Source: Phreatobacter sp.
GTDB lineage: Bacteria > Pseudomonadota > Alphaproteobacteria > Rhizobiales > Phreatobacteraceae
Reading direction: 5' to 3'
DNA length: 64,000 nucleotides
Assembly (NCBI RefSeq): GCF_027532945.1
Contig: NZ_JAPZTZ010000012.1
Location: 62,001-126,000, forward strand
The translations under genes and the position numbers were made by a program. The notes beneath the pieces are model-generated. The model worked only from the letters and a program-made list of their open reading frames with translations. It did not search any database and had not been told where the DNA came from. Positions 61,606 through 64,000 of the stretch are shown here, piece after piece (the first letter of the stretch is position 1; each line of letters begins with the position of its first letter).

Positions 61606-62082
61606 TCAGCGCTTCGAGAACTGGAAGGAGCGGCGAGCCTTGGCCCGGCCGTACTTCTTGCGCTCGACCACACGGCTGTCGCGGGTGAGGAAGCCTTCCT
61701 TCTTCAGCGCGCCACGCAGCTCCGGCTCGTAATGGGTGAGAGCCTTGGAGATGCCATGGCGCACCGCGCCGGCCTGGCCGGAGAGACCGCCGCCGGCCAC
61801 CGTGACGACGATGTCGTACTGGGTGTCACGGCCGACGAGCACCAGCGGCTGCTTCAGCAGCATCCGCAGCACCGGACGGGCGAAATAGACGTCGAGGGCA
61901 CGGTCATTGACCGTGATCTTGCCCGAGCCGGGCTTCACCCAGACGCGGGCGACCGCGTCCTTGCGCTTGCCGGTGGCATAGGCGCGGCCCTGCTTGTCGA
62001 GCTTCTGGACGTGACGCGGGGCTTCCGAGCCACCGGTCTTCAGGGCGCTGAGGCCCTCGAGGGACGAAACGGTCTCAGCCAT
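61606..62082 (-). CDS. rpsI: 30S ribosomal protein S9 (uS9)
   Basis: Ribosomal protein whose C-terminal tail reaches the P-site tRNA. 158 residues, including a ~30-residue N-terminal extension ([18 protein letters not shown]) common in alphaproteobacteria. It shows [32 protein letters not shown] and the basic end [17 protein letters not shown]. It starts 2 bases after the rplM stop. Confidence 0.98.
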   Translation of the reverse strand: MAETVSSLEGLSALKTGGSEAPRHVQKLDKQGRAYATGKRKDAVARVWVKPGSGKITVNDRALDVYFARPVLRMLLKQPLVLVGRDTQYDIVVTVAGGGLSGQAGAVRHGISKALTHYEPELRGALKKEGFLTRDSRVVERKKYGRAKARRSFQFSKR

Positions 62083-62084
62083 TG

Positions 62085-62546
62085 TCAGGCCCTCACGTTC
62101 TTCGAGTTCATCGCGCCGACATCGAGCGCGACGGGCGCCTGGGCCTCGTGCGGGTGCTTGTCACCGCCATAAACGCGCAGGTTCGACATCTGCTTGCGGC
62201 CGAGCGGACCGCGCGGGATCATGCGCTCCACCGCCTTCTCGACGATGCGCTCCGGGAAACGGCCGTCGCGGATGGTCTTGGCCATGCGCTCCTTGATGCC
62301 GCCGGGATAGCCGGTGTGGTGGTAGTAGGCCTTCTGGTCCCACTTGCGGCCGGTGAAAACCACCTTGTCCGCGTTGATGATGATGACATTGTCACCGCAA
62401 TCGACATGGGGGGTGTAGGTGGCCTTGTGCTTGCCGCGCAGGCGCATCGCCACGATCGTCGCAAGACGGCCCACAACAAGGCCCTTCGCGTCGATCAGAA
62501 CCCACTTCTTGTCGACCTCGGCGGGCTTCGCCACATAGGTCTTCAT
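62085..62546 (-). CDS. rplM: 50S ribosomal protein L13 (uL13)
   Basis: Early-assembly protein of the large subunit. 153 residues with [46 protein letters not shown] and GMLP-like [18 protein letters not shown]. First gene of the rplM-rpsI operon, which has a near-consensus promoter. Confidence 0.98.
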   Translation of the reverse strand: MKTYVAKPAEVDKKWVLIDAKGLVVGRLATIVAMRLRGKHKATYTPHVDCGDNVIIINADKVVFTGRKWDQKAYYHHTGYPGGIKERMAKTIRDGRFPERIVEKAVERMIPRGPLGRKQMSNLRVYGGDKHPHEAQAPVALDVGAMNSKNVRA

Positions 62547-62612
62547 GGTCGTGTCTTCCGGAAAAGAGAAATCGGAAGCGACGAGCGGCAGGCCGTTCGA
62601 CGCGTCGGCAGG

Positions 62613-62641
62613 GCTATAGAAGAGCGCCCCGCCGCCGTCAA
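62613..62641 (-). promoter_or_regulatory. Promoter of rplM-rpsI
   Basis: On the minus strand TTGACG (62641-62636), 17-base spacer, TATAGC (62618-62613): five of six and four of six matches. Predicted start near 62606, about 60 bases before the rplM ATG. Confidence 0.7.
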
Positions 62642-62689
62642 TGTCGATCTACCCATTTTTCATAAGCGAATTCAGAGGCTTATAAAATA

Positions 62690-62703
62690 GGTATTTTGAT
62701 ACC
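62690..62703 (-). terminator. Possible weak terminator of the GST gene
   Basis: Minus-strand hairpin GGTAT-CAAA-ATACC (62703-62690) followed by TATTTTATAAG, 50 bases past the GST stop, in an AT-rich patch. Confidence 0.35.
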
Positions 62704-62753
62704 GGTGTTTTTAGCCCTGAAATGCAAGCACTTGGTCGGTTCGCCTCTTCCCC

Positions 62754-63458
62754 TCAGGGGCGCTTGGGGATCTCGAGGCCGCGCTGAACGGCGGGACGCG
62801 CCAGGCAACGCTCCAGCCAGGCCGGCACCGCCTTGAGCTCGCCATAGGCGACGAGATCGCCCGCGCCGTAGAAGCCGATGAGGTTCCGCACCCAGCCGAG
62901 CAGCGCCATGTCGGCGATGGTGTAGTCGTCGCCCATGATGAAGGCGCGGTCGGCAAGGCGCGTCTCCAGCACGCGGATGAGGCGGTGGGATTCGGCGCGG
63001 TAGCGCTCCAGCGGTCGCTTGTCCTCCCATTCGCGCCCGGCGAATTTGTGGAAGAAACCGAGCTGGCCGAACATCGGGCCGACCGCCGCCATCTGGAAGA
63101 AGACCCACTGGATCGTCTCGATGCGCGCCACCGGATCGGCGGGCAGGAATTGGCCGGTCTTCTCGGCGAGATAGAGCAGGATCGCGCCGCTCTCGAACAG
63201 CCCGATCGGCTTGCCGCCCGGGCCATCGGGATCGATGATCGCCGGGATCTTGCCGTTGGGGTTGAGCGACAGGAATTCCGGCCCCCAGGTCTCGTTCTGG
63301 CCGATATTGATCGTGTGCCGCTCGTAGGGGAGCCCGGTCTCCTCCAGCATGATCGACACTTTCACGCCGTTCGGTGTCGGCAGCGAATAGAGCTGGATGC
63401 GGTCGGGATGGGCGGCCGGCCAGCGGCGCGTGATGGGGAAGGCGGACAGATCGGACAT
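62754..63458 (-). CDS. Glutathione S-transferase, YfcG/YghU (Nu) type
   Basis: A 234-residue thioredoxin-fold GST. It shows the LYSLPTPNGVKVSIMLEE segment, in which Thr/Asn of TPNG replace the catalytic Tyr/Ser. FLSLNPNGKIPAIID and FESGAILLYLAEKTG form the glutathione site, and an all-helical C-terminal domain follows with DYTIADMALLGWV. Known relatives act as disulfide-bond reductases using two glutathiones. GAGGAG lies before the ATG at 63458; the longer in-frame start has no support. Confidence 0.93.
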   Translation of the reverse strand: MSDLSAFPITRRWPAAHPDRIQLYSLPTPNGVKVSIMLEETGLPYERHTINIGQNETWGPEFLSLNPNGKIPAIIDPDGPGGKPIGLFESGAILLYLAEKTGQFLPADPVARIETIQWVFFQMAAVGPMFGQLGFFHKFAGREWEDKRPLERYRAESHRLIRVLETRLADRAFIMGDDYTIADMALLGWVRNLIGFYGAGDLVAYGELKAVPAWLERCLARPAVQRGLEIPKRP

Positions 63459-63684
63459 GAGGGCTCCTCGGGGCCGTCCACGTGACGGCTCGCCACAGAT
63501 GGGCAGTGAGCCTCGCCGATCAACCGTCCCAAGCCAAGCGGCCCGTGACGCTCCCGGCGATGTGATGGCCCGCTGATCGGCCGCTCGGCCCAGTTGAGCG
63601 CCTGCGCGGGGCGGCGCAGGCTGACCGTCAGAGCCGGGCAAGCCGGCCCATCGTCGTCAGGAAACGCCCCCGAGGATGCCACCC

Positions 63685-64000
63685 ATGCCCATGGTGACCC
63701 CGCCCGCCGGCCATATCGGCCCCTTCGCCGGGCTCGACGTGCCCTGGCTTCTCGCGATGCGGGCGGACAAGCGCGGCGACCATCCCTTCATCGTCTGGAC
63801 GCCCTTCGAGCGACCGGCCGTCACCCTCACGTATCGGGCCTTCCACAGCTGCGTCGGGGCGCTGGCCGCCGGCCTCGCCCGCCGCGGAATCAAGCCGGGC
63901 GAGTTCGTGCTGATCCACCTCGACAATTGCATTGAGGCGCTGCTTGCCTGGTATGCCTGCGTCGAACTCGGCGCCATCGCGGTGACCACCAACACCCGTT
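63685..64000 (+). CDS. Acyl-CoA synthetase / AMP-dependent ligase (5' part only)
   Basis: The first 105 residues of an ANL-superfamily enzyme that activates a carboxylic acid with ATP and CoA. The N-terminal pattern is clear: HPFIVWTPFE, LTYRAFHSCVGALAAGL, GIKPGEFVLIHLDNC, LLAWYACVELGAIAVTTNTR. LIHLDNC...WYAC resembles CaiC (carnitine-CoA ligase) more than FadD. The ATP motifs lie past the window edge. ATG at 63685 has GAGG at a suitable distance; ATGs at 63676 and 63691 are in frame alternatives. Divergent from the GST gene. Confidence 0.85.
   Translation, partial: MPMVTPPAGHIGPFAGLDVPWLLAMRADKRGDHPFIVWTPFERPAVTLTYRAFHSCVGALAAGLARRGIKPGEFVLIHLDNCIEALLAWYACVELGAIAVTTNTR

Overview
The window is a dense, high-GC stretch of alphaproteobacterial chromosome, most likely from the order Hyphomicrobiales (Rhizobiales). 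This rests on four things seen in the sequence: the ppiD-trpE-trpG-trpD-trpC run next to tpiA; a complex I operon with a fused C-terminal tail on NuoE; the short, insertion-less prolyl-tRNA synthetase; and the tig-clpP-clpX-lon-hupB block. Genus cannot be fixed from sequence reading alone. No rRNA, prophage, insertion sequence or CRISPR array was seen. Most long ORFs on the opposite strand of real genes are high-GC shadows.

Layout. 1-1.9 kb: the end of a DHA2 drug exporter and tpiA, both minus. 2.0-7.9 kb: a tight plus-strand operon for a periplasmic folding factor (PpiD type) and tryptophan synthesis (trpE, G, D, C). 8-14.4 kb: a TadG-like vWA pilus-type protein, a phasin with TGC-rich operator-like repeats, a SPOR-tailed D,D-carboxypeptidase, a membrane J protein of Pam18 shape paired with a vWA protein, and a secreted Kelch protein. 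14.4-20.6 kb (minus): a double palindromic repeat, a guanidinium exporter (sugE/gdx) under a clear guanidine-II riboswitch, a GNAT coupled to proS, an unidentified structured RNA with its own promoter and terminator, then DUF1467, mce, rnj and birA. 20.7-37.4 kb (minus): the complete nuoA-N operon, interrupted by three accessory genes (an 85-aa membrane protein, a 248-aa Ala/Pro/Lys-rich membrane protein and a 151-aa lipoprotein).

37.6-50.2 kb: an outer-membrane protein made of two tandem barrels, tRNA-Asp, a cache-type chemoreceptor, an AbrB-family permease, tRNA-Val, then the protein quality-control block hupB, lon, clpX, clpP, tig (minus) with tRNA-Leu just upstream of tig. 50.4-55.5 kb: a Tat-exported multicopper-oxidase-fold protein that has lost its copper ligands, the bifunctional NAD(P)HX repair enzyme, and glnB-glnA behind a sigma-54 promoter with two NtrC-like sites. 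55.7-64 kb: a second chemoreceptor, DUF3617 and small membrane proteins, a PhoX-type Tat phosphatase, an alpha/beta hydrolase, rplM-rpsI with a strong promoter and terminator, a YfcG/YghU-type GST and the start of an acyl-CoA ligase.

The best regulatory observations are the guanidine-II riboswitch on sugE, the NtrC/sigma-54 region of glnBA, and the unidentified ~205-nt RNA at 17.1-17.3 kb. The best candidates for undescribed protein biology are the Pam18-like J protein with its vWA partner and the accessory genes lodged inside the complex I operon.
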